A program made the position numbers and the translations under genes. A stretch of 64,000 nucleotides of DNA, taken from positions 124,001 through 188,000 of the forward strand of contig NZ_JAIOUV010000005.1 in the NCBI RefSeq assembly GCF_019931145.1. Reading direction: 5' to 3'. The stretch's first letter is position 1. Each line of letters opens with the position of its first letter. Of this stretch, positions 8,913-17,768 are shown piece by piece. Origin of the DNA: Marinicella meishanensis. Lineage in GTDB: Bacteria; Pseudomonadota; Gammaproteobacteria; Xanthomonadales; Marinicellaceae. The notes under the pieces are model-generated. The model had not been told where the DNA came from, ran no database searches, and saw only the letters and a list, made by a program, of their open reading frames with translations.

Positions 8913-9491
8913 TTATTTTTCAAACACCAGTTTGAAATCGACCAGTACCTCATAATTGATGCTCATGAGGCCGGCGATTTTGGTCAATTGGTTGATGCCG
9001 TCATCCAAATCATAATCTTTGGCATTCACCAACAACGACTCATAGTTCACCACCACCATTTGATCGTTGATCATTTCGATGATGACCTCGACTTCAGAGG
9101 TTTGTTGGTGTCCATGCAGATCCAGCGCAAAAGGCAATTTAACCGGTTGCTTGTGCACCACATCCTTGGGCACCAGGGCCGTGACGGTGGCGGTGGGAAA
9201 TTCTTCGGTTTTGAACAAGATGTTGCGCATCCGTTCATCACGAATGGGAATCAAGGTATCGACTGAATTCAAATCAATGACCAATTCGAGTGCTTGGCCA
9301 GACAACTGTCCAGCTTGAAATTGCAGGCTGTGCTCCTCGGTGAAGGTCTTGTTTTTGGTGCTGACAAAACTCAGGGTGCTTTGTGCTGGCACCAATTGCC
9401 AGTTGGTTTCAACCGCTTGGGTTGGTTGTTTGGTGGGTTGACAGGCGCTCAGGGTCAATGTCATCAACACCAGTGACAGGGTCAGTTTCAT
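8913..9491 (-). CDS. YceI-family lipoprotein
   Basis: This is a 192-residue protein. The N-terminus is a lipoprotein signal ('LTLSAC', Cys at about residue 16), and the rest is a YceI-like lipocalin-type beta-barrel that typically binds polyisoprenoid or amphiphilic ligands in the periplasm. Family features include 'QSTLSFVSTKNKTF' and 'RDERMRNILFKTEEFPTATV'. Of three closely spaced ATGs I chose the third, because a GGAG lies about seven bases upstream of it. The gene begins inside the 3' end of the csiV-like gene (83-base overlap in another frame), so it is probably translationally coupled to mfd-csiV. Confidence 0.85.
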   Translation of the reverse strand: MKLTLSLVLMTLTLSACQPTKQPTQAVETNWQLVPAQSTLSFVSTKNKTFTEEHSLQFQAGQLSGQALELVIDLNSVDTLIPIRDERMRNILFKTEEFPTATVTALVPKDVVHKQPVKLPFALDLHGHQQTSEVEVIIEMINDQMVVVNYESLLVNAKDYDLDDGINQLTKIAGLMSINYEVLVDFKLVFEK

Positions 9492-10353
9492 GCTCATTCT
9501 CCTCATTTTCTGGGGGCTGCAGTGATACTTCAGTCACTTTGGCCAACACCCCAAAATGTTGGTGGTCAAAATACTGCCATTCGCCCAATTTCACCCGCCG
9601 TTGTTGGCTGATGGCGTGGACAATGGACTCGCCGGCTTGGTTGATCCGGAACAGATTCATTTTAACATGCAAGTGCGTGAATCTTTGTTGTGAGAAAGCC
9701 ACTTGGCCATCGAGGCTGTAATCGGGGTTGGTCGGCGGTGTATTGAAAAAGTCATCCAGGCTGGGAACTGTGCCATCTTCATCCAACGTGCGGGAGGTTG
9801 GGTTATCAAACGCTGGTGTTTCGGTGTTAAACGTGCTGTCAGCATCGGCCGCTGCAACGGCTTCAGGTGCTGTGGCCACGGTGCTGACAGTGACATATTC
9901 TGGGTCCAGAAAGGCGCTGGCAGGTTGTCGCCATTTTTGATGCAACAAGGGTTTGAGGTTGGGGTTGACTGACAACCGCTGCAACACCGGGTGATTGGGG
10001 TTGCTGGCAAACGCCACCCACACCAAAGCGTCGACTTCTTGTGGGGTCTCTTCAATCGGTACTTGCCATTCATCTTGATCTGTGGCGTTGGGTTCGACCG
10101 GTTCAGGTTGGGGAAAATTGAGCAGGGGCCATTCCGGGTCCCACTGCGGTAAAAAACGGCGATCGTCTGTGGCCACCAATGGCGCGTTGTTGAAGGTCTC
10201 GACGCTGGGTTGTTGTAAGCGGCGGGCGAAGACCACCACATCAACGTCATAAACCACGTCATCTTGAGCCAATCGCAGGTATTCTTGGGCGGTGGTATCC
10301 GGGCACATGGCCAGGGTCAAAACCAGGCCCGCTGTCATCTTGAATCGAGTCAT
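9409..10353 (-). CDS. csiV: CsiV-family periplasmic protein
   Basis: This 314-residue protein has a signal peptide (residues 1-22). The 'VYDVDVVVFARR' opening strand, the Pro/Glu-rich middle and the C-terminal 'HLHVKMNLFRI...RRVKLGEWQYFDHQHFGVLAKVT' block fit the CsiV family, peptidoglycan-binding proteins that support cell-shape or LPO regulation in Pseudomonas. The position right behind mfd, with an ATGA overlap at 10350-10353, is also the usual csiV context. Compared with described CsiV proteins it has a long, low-complexity acidic insert (about residues 160-215). The symbol rests on family and context. Confidence 0.7.
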   Translation of the reverse strand: MTRFKMTAGLVLTLAMCPDTTAQEYLRLAQDDVVYDVDVVVFARRLQQPSVETFNNAPLVATDDRRFLPQWDPEWPLLNFPQPEPVEPNATDQDEWQVPIEETPQEVDALVWVAFASNPNHPVLQRLSVNPNLKPLLHQKWRQPASAFLDPEYVTVSTVATAPEAVAAADADSTFNTETPAFDNPTSRTLDEDGTVPSLDDFFNTPPTNPDYSLDGQVAFSQQRFTHLHVKMNLFRINQAGESIVHAISQQRRVKLGEWQYFDHQHFGVLAKVTEVSLQPPENEENEHETDPVTGVDDIDPERLSTHQTTNPSG

Positions 10354-13300
10354 GTTCGCAGTATATCAAATAATTGGTGGATTGCATCAATGCGTGCGGC
10401 CGCTTCATCAAATTCGCCGGTGAAACGCAAACCATCTTGCGGCAGGGGTTTGAATTGTTGGGGTTGTTGTTGGATCAAGTGGATCAAGCGCACATAAAAC
10501 TGATCATCTTGTTGGCTGAATTTGAGATCGGCTTGTTCTTCATTCATGACAATGGCACGGATCTTCAGAGCTTGGGCTTTGTGCTTGATTTTCAACACCT
10601 GGAACAGGTTCTGAGCGGCTTCGGGCAGGGGCCCAAAACGATCAATCAGTTCAACCCGAATGTCATCCAATTCATCGGGGTTTTTGGCGTTGTTCATGCG
10701 TTTATAAAATGTCAGGCGCGTGAATACGTCAAAAATGTAGTCTTCCGGGATCAGGGCTGGGATGTTCAGTTCAATATCGATGTGGTCTTGGGGATCATCC
10801 AAGATGTCGATGTCTTCACCACTTTTCAATGCCGCCACGGCCCGTTCCAGCATGTCACAGTAGAGGCTGAAGCCGATGCTTTGGATTTGGCCACTTTGCT
10901 CTTCACCCAACAATTCACCGCTGCCTCTGATTTCCATGTCGTGCGTGGCCAAGGTGAACCCAGCACCCAAATCTTCAAGTGATTCAATGGCTTCCAATCG
11001 TTTTCTCGCGTCTTTTGTGATCGCTTTCCAGCTGGGGATGATCAAATAGGCAAAGGCTTTGTGGTGGGAGCGGCCGACCCGGCCACGCAATTGGTGTAAC
11101 TGGGCCAGTCCCAGTTTATCGGCCCGGTTGATGATGATGGTGTTGGCACTGGGCACATCAATGCCAGATTCAATGATGGTGGAGCAGACCAGGATGTTGA
11201 AGCGTTGTTTGTAAAAATCCACCATCACCGCTTGCAGCTCTTTTTCATTCATTTGGCCATGGGCCACCCTCACCCGGGCACTGGGATTGATTTTTTGAAT
11301 GGTTTCGGCCATTTGTTCAATGGTTTGCACTTCGTTGTGCAGGAAATATACCTGACCACCGCGTTGGATTTCGCGGGTACAGGCTTCATTGATGATGCTG
11401 TTCTGCCACTCAATCACTTGGGTTTTGACGGCCAAACGGGCTTTGGGTGGCGTGGCGATGATGGACAGGTCACGCAATCCTGACAGGGCGCTGTTCAAGG
11501 TGCGCGGAATGGGGGTGGCTGTGAGGGTCAAAAAGTCGACATCGGCTTTGAGTTTTTTCAGTTGGTCTTTTTGTTTCACCCCAAAACGGTGTTCCTCATC
11601 GATGATCACCAATCCCAGGTTGTTGAAGCGGATGCCTTTTTGAATCAATTTGTGGGTGCCAATGACGATGTCAGCCTGGCCATTTTCACAGGCAGCCAGT
11701 ATGGCCTTGGTGTCTTTGCCGCTGACAAAGCGGGACAGCAAATTAACTTGAATTGGGAAGTTGGCAAAGCGGTCGGCAAAATTGTCATAATGCTGCTGGG
11801 CCAACAAGGTGGTGGGCACCAGCAACACCACCTGTTTGCCTTCGTTGGCCGCAATGAAGGCCGCACGCAGGGCAATCTCGGTTTTGCCAAAGCCCACATC
11901 ACCACAGATCACCCGATCCATGTGGGTGCTGGCTTGCATGTCTTGGATCACCGCCTGGATGGCACTGTGTTGGTCTTCGGTCTCGTCAAACGGGAAGCCA
12001 TCACAGAATTGTTGGTATTCATCTTCGTTGATGCCCATGGCTTCACCGCCAGCGGCTTCTCGTTGGGCATACAAGGATAACAACTCGGCGGCCACGTCTT
12101 TGACTTTCTTGGCGGCTTTTTGCTTGGCTTTGGTCCAGGCGTCAGAACCCAGTTTGTGCCAAGGTGCGAGCTCTTCGTTGGCGCCGGAATAACGGGACAC
12201 CAAATGCAGGGATGACACCGGCACAAACAGTTTATCTCCGCCGTAATATTCCACCTCCAAATACTCTGCCTCACCGTCATAATCCATCATCTTCAAGCCG
12301 CGGTAGCGACCCACACCGTGATCAATGTGCACAATCGGTGAATCGATGTGCAGGTCGGTGAGGTTACTGATGATGTCTTCGGGGGTGGCCTTGTAGCGTT
12401 TGACCTTTTGTTGCCGGGTCACCCGCTGCCCAAACAAGCAACCTTCGTCCAATATCAGCACCTGTTGGTCTTTCAGCAGCACCCCGTTTTCTATCGGCGC
12501 CAAGCAAATGCCCCGTGGGGTATCACTGTGTAAAAAGGCCTGTATGTCTTTGAAAATCTCAAATTTTTGCTGACACGATTTCAGCTTGCCAAGAATCATG
12601 TCCTGGCGGCCGGGTGAATCGGCCGCGATCAACAGCCGTTGCTTGAAGTGATCGCAGTAGCTGGCCAGAGCCTCATGCACCTGGGCGTTGTAGCGATTGG
12701 GCAATTGGGTTTTGAAATCATGCGTTGTGAGTTCAGCGGCCACCGGCTGATTGATCCACTTGTTTTGATGGGCCTGCAATTGGGCAAAAGTGGCATCGGC
12801 CCCCAGGTAAATGTCGGCAGGGGGCAAAATGGGCCGTTGCACATCGTGCCTGCGGTCCTCATAACGGGCCAGAATTTGCTTCTCCCAGGTTTGTAACACC
12901 GCTTGACTGTGGTAGCAGTGAACAAATTGAGTGTGGGCTGGCAAATAAGCAAATAAATCACTCATTTCACGGTGAAACAAGGGCAGGTATTGTTCGATGC
13001 CGGAGAATTTGATTTGTTTGCGCACATCCTGATAAATGCTGGATTTGCGTGTGTCCACATCGAAGCGTTCACGAAACCGACTGAGGAACAATTCCCGGGC
13101 GGCATCATCAAAGGGAAACTCATTGGCTGGCAGCACTTCAATGCGATCGATGGTGTGCACTGTCAGCTGGCTTTCGGTGTCAAACACCCGCATGCTTTCC
13201 ACTTCATCATCGAACAGCTCGATGCGGTAGGCCTCATGTGCGCCCATGGGAAAAACGTCCAAGATGCCGCCACGGATGACGAATTCACCGGCTTCTCTGA

Positions 13301-13760
13301 CTTCATTGACATGAACATAGCCATTTTTTTCGAACAGTTCACGCCAGCGATGCAAATCAAAGGTGTCGTTGCGCTGGATGAACAGGCTGCGACCGTTGAT
13401 GAAATCCTTGCCTGGCAAGCGCTGCATCAAATTTTGCACTGGCATCACCAACACCGCTTTTTCGTTCACGGTGCTCAGTCGCCGCAGAAAGTGCATCCGT
13501 TCAGAGACCAACTCCGGGTTGGGGGAAAACACGTCGTAGGGCAGGGTGTCCCAACTGGGAAAGTGCAACACATGGGCTTGTTGATTGGGGCTGCACAAGG
13601 TGATTTCCCGTTCCAGCACGCGGCTGTGGTGGACGGAGTCGGTCAACACCAACAACAAACCTGGGTAAGCCTGGTGTAATTCGGCCAAAGCCAGTGGCAA
13701 GGCCACCCCGGCCACATGTTGCCAGGCATCGGATTCCAATTGGGTGTTGGTAAACATCAA
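10350..13760 (-). CDS. mfd: Transcription-repair coupling factor Mfd
   Basis: Mfd removes RNA polymerase stalled at DNA lesions and recruits UvrA. The 1136-residue protein is full length. It has the UvrB-like N-terminal modules with 'FPSWDTLPYDVFSPNPE' (about residues 1-330), the RNA polymerase interacting domain (about 475-550), and the RecG-like translocase with Walker A 'GDVGFGKTE' near 645 and 'DEEH' near 740. The TRG motif region 'GRVGRSHHKAFAYL' and the C-terminal UvrA-masking domain follow. It starts the mfd-csiV-yceI run. A head-to-head 236-base gap separates it from rpsF. Confidence 0.97.
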   Translation of the reverse strand: MMFTNTQLESDAWQHVAGVALPLALAELHQAYPGLLLVLTDSVHHSRVLEREITLCSPNQQAHVLHFPSWDTLPYDVFSPNPELVSERMHFLRRLSTVNEKAVLVMPVQNLMQRLPGKDFINGRSLFIQRNDTFDLHRWRELFEKNGYVHVNEVREAGEFVIRGGILDVFPMGAHEAYRIELFDDEVESMRVFDTESQLTVHTIDRIEVLPANEFPFDDAARELFLSRFRERFDVDTRKSSIYQDVRKQIKFSGIEQYLPLFHREMSDLFAYLPAHTQFVHCYHSQAVLQTWEKQILARYEDRRHDVQRPILPPADIYLGADATFAQLQAHQNKWINQPVAAELTTHDFKTQLPNRYNAQVHEALASYCDHFKQRLLIAADSPGRQDMILGKLKSCQQKFEIFKDIQAFLHSDTPRGICLAPIENGVLLKDQQVLILDEGCLFGQRVTRQQKVKRYKATPEDIISNLTDLHIDSPIVHIDHGVGRYRGLKMMDYDGEAEYLEVEYYGGDKLFVPVSSLHLVSRYSGANEELAPWHKLGSDAWTKAKQKAAKKVKDVAAELLSLYAQREAAGGEAMGINEDEYQQFCDGFPFDETEDQHSAIQAVIQDMQASTHMDRVICGDVGFGKTEIALRAAFIAANEGKQVVLLVPTTLLAQQHYDNFADRFANFPIQVNLLSRFVSGKDTKAILAACENGQADIVIGTHKLIQKGIRFNNLGLVIIDEEHRFGVKQKDQLKKLKADVDFLTLTATPIPRTLNSALSGLRDLSIIATPPKARLAVKTQVIEWQNSIINEACTREIQRGGQVYFLHNEVQTIEQMAETIQKINPSARVRVAHGQMNEKELQAVMVDFYKQRFNILVCSTIIESGIDVPSANTIIINRADKLGLAQLHQLRGRVGRSHHKAFAYLIIPSWKAITKDARKRLEAIESLEDLGAGFTLATHDMEIRGSGELLGEEQSGQIQSIGFSLYCDMLERAVAALKSGEDIDILDDPQDHIDIELNIPALIPEDYIFDVFTRLTFYKRMNNAKNPDELDDIRVELIDRFGPLPEAAQNLFQVLKIKHKAQALKIRAIVMNEEQADLKFSQQDDQFYVRLIHLIQQQPQQFKPLPQDGLRFTGEFDEAAARIDAIHQLFDILRT

Positions 13761-13893
13761 GTCAGTCTGATTCAGGGGGTCTGCATTTTAGCAGAACCCC
13801 GGCCATCAAGCACCGGTTTCCGACGCCCAGTCGTTGTCTGCAGATGGGGACCACAAAAGCCCCAAAAATAACGCCCAAAAGCACAAAACAACG

Positions 13894-13922
13894 TTGCAAT
13901 GTGGGCTTGTTTTCACTATAAT
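13894..13922 (+). promoter_or_regulatory. Consensus sigma-70 promoter of the rpsF operon
   Basis: The -35 is TTGCAA (13894-13899), the spacer is exactly 17 bases, and the -10 is TATAAT (13917-13922). It would start transcription near 13930, giving a leader of about 67 bases. This is a strong constitutive promoter, as expected for ribosomal proteins. Confidence 0.85.
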
Positions 13923-13942
13923 TCGCGCTCTTTTCCTTGCTG

Positions 13943-13976
13943 CACCGGTGTTTTTGTCCACTGGGTGGCTTTTTTT
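13943..13976 (+). promoter_or_regulatory. rpsF leader hairpin, candidate S6:S18 autoregulatory site
   Basis: CACCGGTG (13943-13950) pairs with CACT-G-GGTG (13959-13967, one bulged G) over a U-rich loop, followed by CT and a run of T. It lies in the short leader between promoter and rpsF. Many bacteria carry an S6:S18-binding hairpin with an ACCG element in this place. The ACCG here suggests the same job, but I did not match the full consensus. The T-run would also allow a weak attenuator. Confidence 0.4.
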
Positions 13977-13996
13977 AAACCCGAAAGGAGTTAACA

Positions 13997-14434
13997 ATGA
14001 GACATTATGAAATTGTCATGTTGGTTCATCCGGACCAATCTGAGCAGTTGCCTGCCATGATCGAAAGATACAGTGGCATGGTAACCAACGGCGGTGGCAC
14101 CGTTCACCGTTCCGAAGACTGGGGTCGACGTCAGTTGGCTTATTCCATTGAGCGTTTGCACAAAGCGCATTACTACTTGCTGAACATCGAATGTGGTCAA
14201 GAAGTGATTGACGAGATCGTTGATGCATTCCGCTTCAATGACGCCATCCTGCGCCACATGGTGTTGGGTCGCAAAGAAGCCGAATCAGAAGAATCACCAT
14301 TGAAGAAAGAAGACGATGACAAAGTCAAGAAAGTGACCGATGAAGACGTCAAGGCTGTTGAAGCCAAAGAGGAAGCTGCCAAAGAAGAAGCCGCTGCCGA
14401 AGCCGAAACCGCTGATGCCACCGAAGAGGAGTAA
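13997..14434 (+). CDS. rpsF: 30S ribosomal protein S6
   Basis: S6 is a 30S platform protein that binds 16S rRNA with S18. The 145 residues contain the standard S6 fold ('[17 protein letters not shown]', '[16 protein letters not shown]', '[13 protein letters not shown]'). About 45 residues of Glu/Lys/Ala-rich tail follow. Glu-rich tails occur in S6 (RimK extends them with glutamate in E. coli), but this one is long and encoded. The AAGGAG ribosome-binding site is strong. It is the first gene of rpsF-rpsR-rplI and lacks the priB gene that enterobacteria place after rpsF. Confidence 0.97.
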   Translation: MRHYEIVMLVHPDQSEQLPAMIERYSGMVTNGGGTVHRSEDWGRRQLAYSIERLHKAHYYLLNIECGQEVIDEIVDAFRFNDAILRHMVLGRKEAESEESPLKKEDDDKVKKVTDEDVKAVEAKEEAAKEEAAAEAETADATEEE

Positions 14435-14439
14435 ACAAC

Positions 14440-14694
14440 ATGGCCAAACAACAACGCAGAAGACGCCCAGCGCAACGCATCATCAGCCGCAACTGCAAAT
14501 TCACCGCGGCTGGCATCAAAGAAGTGGATTACAAAGACTTGGACATGCTGAAACAGTTCATCACTGAAACCGGCAAAATCATTCCCAGTCGCATCACCGG
14601 TACCAAAGCCAAATACCAAAGACAATTGTCCACGGCGGTCAAACGTGCCCGTTACCTGGCTTTGATCCCATACTGTGACCAACACGGTAAATAA
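14440..14694 (+). CDS. rpsR: 30S ribosomal protein S18
   Basis: This 84-residue basic protein starts five bases after the rpsF stop. The core '[18 protein letters not shown]', '[15 protein letters not shown]' and '[13 protein letters not shown]' are the S18 signature. It pairs with S6 on the 30S platform. The close spacing makes translational coupling to rpsF likely. Confidence 0.97.
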   Translation: MAKQQRRRRPAQRIISRNCKFTAAGIKEVDYKDLDMLKQFITETGKIIPSRITGTKAKYQRQLSTAVKRARYLALIPYCDQHGK

Positions 14695-14705
14695 AGGAGT
14701 CCATC

Positions 14706-15164
14706 ATGCAAGTTATTTTATTAAACAGAGTTCAAAACCTGGGTGACCTGGGTGAAATCGTTAATGTGAAAAGCGGTTATGCCCGCAATTACTTGATTCC
14801 ACAAAAGCTGGCTTCGCGTGCCACCGAAGAAAACATCAAGGCCTTCGAAGCCCAAAAAGCCGAATTGATCGCCAAAGCCAAAGAGTCGATGGCTGCGGCC
14901 CAAGCCCGTGCTGAATCAATCAATGGCTTGAGCATCACCGTGTCGGCCTTGGCCAGTCCAGAAGGTCATTTGTATGGTTCTGTGGGTCCCCGCGAAATCG
15001 CTGACAAATTGACTGAAAGCGGTTATCCAGTTGACCCCAGTGAAGTGATCCAATCCGAAGGTGCTTTCAAGGACGTGGGTGAATACCCTGTTAAATTGAT
15101 TTTGCACGCCGACGTAGAAGCTGAATTGACCTTGACGGTTGAAGCCGAAACCGAAGAAGCTTAA
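14706..15164 (+). CDS. rplI: 50S ribosomal protein L9
   Basis: L9 (152 residues) has the N-terminal 23S-binding domain ('MQVILLNRVQNLGDLGEIV', 'GYARNYLIPQKLA'), the long connecting helix and the C-terminal domain ('LYGSVGPREIAD'). The ribosome-binding site AAAGGAG precedes the ATG. It is the last gene of the operon and is followed by a strong terminator. Confidence 0.97.
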   Translation: MQVILLNRVQNLGDLGEIVNVKSGYARNYLIPQKLASRATEENIKAFEAQKAELIAKAKESMAAAQARAESINGLSITVSALASPEGHLYGSVGPREIADKLTESGYPVDPSEVIQSEGAFKDVGEYPVKLILHADVEAELTLTVEAETEEA

Positions 15165-15198
15165 AACCGCAGAGACAATCATTGTCTCGACCAGACAA

Positions 15199-15232
15199 AG
15201 CCGATTATAATAAAACGTAATCGGCTTTTTTT
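15199..15232 (+). terminator. Intrinsic terminator after rplI
   Basis: AGCCGATTA pairs with TAATCGGCT over a 10-base loop and runs into seven T. It separates the ribosomal protein operon from dnaB. Confidence 0.9.
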
Positions 15233-15288
15233 GTGGCCGCAAATCCAAGCCAGACCCCAAACCAACATCAAGCACATACAGACACAAC

Positions 15289-16689
15289 ATGAATGACATT
15301 CGCCCCGTTCGCTCCACCAACGATGCCATAGACCAGCTGAAAGTGCCGCCGCATGCCACGGATGCCGAGAAAGCGGTGATTGGTGGCTTGTTGTTGGTGG
15401 CCAGTGCCTGGGACAAAGTGGCCAGTAAACTGGCGGTAGAAGATTTTTACCAAAAGAACCATCAGCACATTTTCAAAGCCATTACTTATTTGAATGAAAA
15501 CCAACAGGCCTGTGACGTGGTGACAGTCAGTGATTGGTTGGAAGCGCATGGTTTGACCGAGCAATCCGGTGGCTTGGATTACCTGGCGGAATTGGCCGCC
15601 AACACCCCCGGCGCCTCCAATGTGGAAGCGTATGCCGGCATTGTGCGCGAGAAATCGGTGCTCAGACAATTGATCCAAATCGGTAATGAACTGGCAGAAA
15701 AAGCCTTCAGCCCAGAAACCACCACCGCCGATGAAATGATCGAAGAGGCGGAAAAACTGGTGTTTCAGATTCGTGAACAGACGCTCAAGTCCCGTTCGGG
15801 TTTTCATGACATCAAAGAGGTGCTGAAGGAAACCATTGAAAACCTGGAATTGTTGGCAGAAAACGATGGCGACATCACCGGTTTGCCCTATGGCTGGGTC
15901 GATCTGGACAAGAAAACCGCCGGCTTACAACGCTCAGATCTGATCATTGTGGCTGGCCGGCCGGCCATGGGCAAGACGTCTTTTGCCATGAACGTCGCCG
16001 AACGTGCGGCCATCACAGGATCATCGGTGGCGATCTTCAGTATGGAGATGGCGGCCCATCAACTGGTGATGCGCATGTTTTCATCCCTTTCGCAAATCAA
16101 CCAAGCCGATTTGAAGCGGGGCAAGTTGAAAGACAGCGATTGGCCCAAATTGGGGCAGAGCAGTGCCTTGTTGAGCCAATCAAAACTGTTCATTGACGAC
16201 CAGCCGGCCCTGAGTCCCAATGAAATCATGTCCCGCTGTCGGCGCTTGAAAAACCGCCATGGTTTGGATTTGATCGTGATTGATTACCTGCAGCTGATGC
16301 AAATCAAAGGCAAGGTGGAGAACCGGGCCAATGAAATTTCTGAGATATCCAGGAACCTGAAAGCCATGGCCAAGGAGCTGGACGTGCCGGTGATCGCCTT
16401 GTCCCAGTTGAATCGTTCCTTGGAACAACGGCCCAATAAAAGACCGGTGATGTCTGATTTGCGGGAATCGGGCGCCATTGAGCAGGACGCCGATTTGATC
16501 ATTTTCATTTACCGTGATGAAGTGTACAACCCGGATTCACAAGACAAAGGCAAAGCAGAAATCATTTTGGGCAAACACCGCAATGGCTCCATTGGCAAGA
16601 TCGATTTGACCTTCCGCGGCCAGTTCACCCGCTTTGATAATTATGAAAACGACATCCTGTTGGAAGACCCAGGATCCGATTTTCACTGA
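15289..16689 (+). CDS. dnaB: Replicative DNA helicase DnaB
   Basis: DnaB is the hexameric 5'-3' helicase of the replication fork. The 466 residues contain the N-terminal helical domain ('HATDAEKAVIGGLLL', 'CDVVTVSDWLE') and the RecA-like core with Walker A 'GRPAMGKTS' near residue 224 and Walker B 'LIVIDYLQLM'. The C-terminal 'GKHRNG' loop is also present. No intein is present. The gene overlaps alr by one base, so the two are coupled. Confidence 0.97.
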   Translation: MNDIRPVRSTNDAIDQLKVPPHATDAEKAVIGGLLLVASAWDKVASKLAVEDFYQKNHQHIFKAITYLNENQQACDVVTVSDWLEAHGLTEQSGGLDYLAELAANTPGASNVEAYAGIVREKSVLRQLIQIGNELAEKAFSPETTTADEMIEEAEKLVFQIREQTLKSRSGFHDIKEVLKETIENLELLAENDGDITGLPYGWVDLDKKTAGLQRSDLIIVAGRPAMGKTSFAMNVAERAAITGSSVAIFSMEMAAHQLVMRMFSSLSQINQADLKRGKLKDSDWPKLGQSSALLSQSKLFIDDQPALSPNEIMSRCRRLKNRHGLDLIVIDYLQLMQIKGKVENRANEISEISRNLKAMAKELDVPVIALSQLNRSLEQRPNKRPVMSDLRESGAIEQDADLIIFIYRDEVYNPDSQDKGKAEIILGKHRNGSIGKIDLTFRGQFTRFDNYENDILLEDPGSDFH

Positions 16690-17768
16690 TGATGCTGCGC
16701 GAACGGGGCACCACCGCCACCATCCACATCCCCCACATCACCCACAACCTGAGGGTGTTCAAACGCCTGCATCCTGGGCGCCTGATCGCGGTGGTCAAAG
16801 CCGATGCCTATGGGCATGGTTTGGCCCATGTGGTCCCTGCCTTGGCTGATTGCGATGCCTTCGCTGTCGCGACTTTGGAAGAGGCTTTGGCACTGCGCCA
16901 ATTGGCCCCTGACAAAAAAATCATATTGCTGGAAGGGGTGTTCAATCCCACCGAAATGAAGACCGCCGCTGCTCAGCGTTTGGATGTGGTGGTGCACCAG
17001 GATTACCAAATTAAATTGTTGTCAGGATTGTCAGCCAAGTCTGGGGTGGCGGCCTGGTTGAAAATTGACTCAGGCATGCACCGCTTGGGCTTCCGCCGCG
17101 AATTGGCGCCTGACAAAATCACCCAGTTGACGTCGTTGCCAGCCGTAAAGCAGCTGCGCATCATGGCCCATTACGCCACTTCCGAGCAAGCCCATTGCGA
17201 GCAAACCAAGGACCAACGTCAGCTGGCGCATGACTTGAAAAGTTTTGGGCTTGAATGTTCTTTCAGCAACACCGGAGCGGTGTTGAACCAGTTGGCCGAT
17301 CCCGCTGAATGGGTCCGTGTGGGCATTGGCTTGTATGGCATCTCGCCTTTACCGCAAGGGCCATGGGGTGCTGATTTCGGCCTCAAGCCAGTGATGCAGT
17401 TGAGTGCCAAAATCATCGCCAGTAAACGCATCAAGGCCGGTGGTTTGGTGGGCTATGGTGGGCATTTTCAGGCCCCCAAAGACATGCGCATTGGCATTGT
17501 TGGTATCGGCTATGCCGATGGCTATCCCTGGTCGCCACACCCCAGCCAAGTACTTGTTGAGGACCAAGCCGTGGCGGTGCTGGGGCGCGTGTCGATGGAC
17601 ATGATGGCCATTGATTTGTCGGCATTCTCAGCGCCCATGACCGGTGCCGAAGTGCTCATTTGGGGCCCAGGCATGCCCACCGAGCAGGTGGCGAAAGACT
17701 TGAATTTAATCCCATATGCGTTAACATGTGGCATCACCAAGCGTGTGAAATTCAATGTTGTTCAATGA
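16689..17768 (+). CDS. alr: Alanine racemase
   Basis: This PLP enzyme makes D-alanine for peptidoglycan. The 359 residues carry the PLP-binding 'VVKADAYGHG' (Lys37) and the catalytic tyrosine motif 'VGYGGHFQA' at the start of the C-terminal domain. The 'GRVSMDMMAIDLS' strand also matches. Two ATGs are adjacent, the first sharing its A with the dnaB stop codon (TGATG). Genes named alr or dadX share this fold. The dnaB-alr order marks this as the biosynthetic alr. Confidence 0.95.
   Translation: MMLRERGTTATIHIPHITHNLRVFKRLHPGRLIAVVKADAYGHGLAHVVPALADCDAFAVATLEEALALRQLAPDKKIILLEGVFNPTEMKTAAAQRLDVVVHQDYQIKLLSGLSAKSGVAAWLKIDSGMHRLGFRRELAPDKITQLTSLPAVKQLRIMAHYATSEQAHCEQTKDQRQLAHDLKSFGLECSFSNTGAVLNQLADPAEWVRVGIGLYGISPLPQGPWGADFGLKPVMQLSAKIIASKRIKAGGLVGYGGHFQAPKDMRIGIVGIGYADGYPWSPHPSQVLVEDQAVAVLGRVSMDMMAIDLSAFSAPMTGAEVLIWGPGMPTEQVAKDLNLIPYALTCGITKRVKFNVVQ

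Noticed and set aside
13806-13997. 63-codon minus-strand ORF between mfd and rpsF
   Set aside because: Covers the strong rpsF promoter and leader, and its sequence has no coding character.
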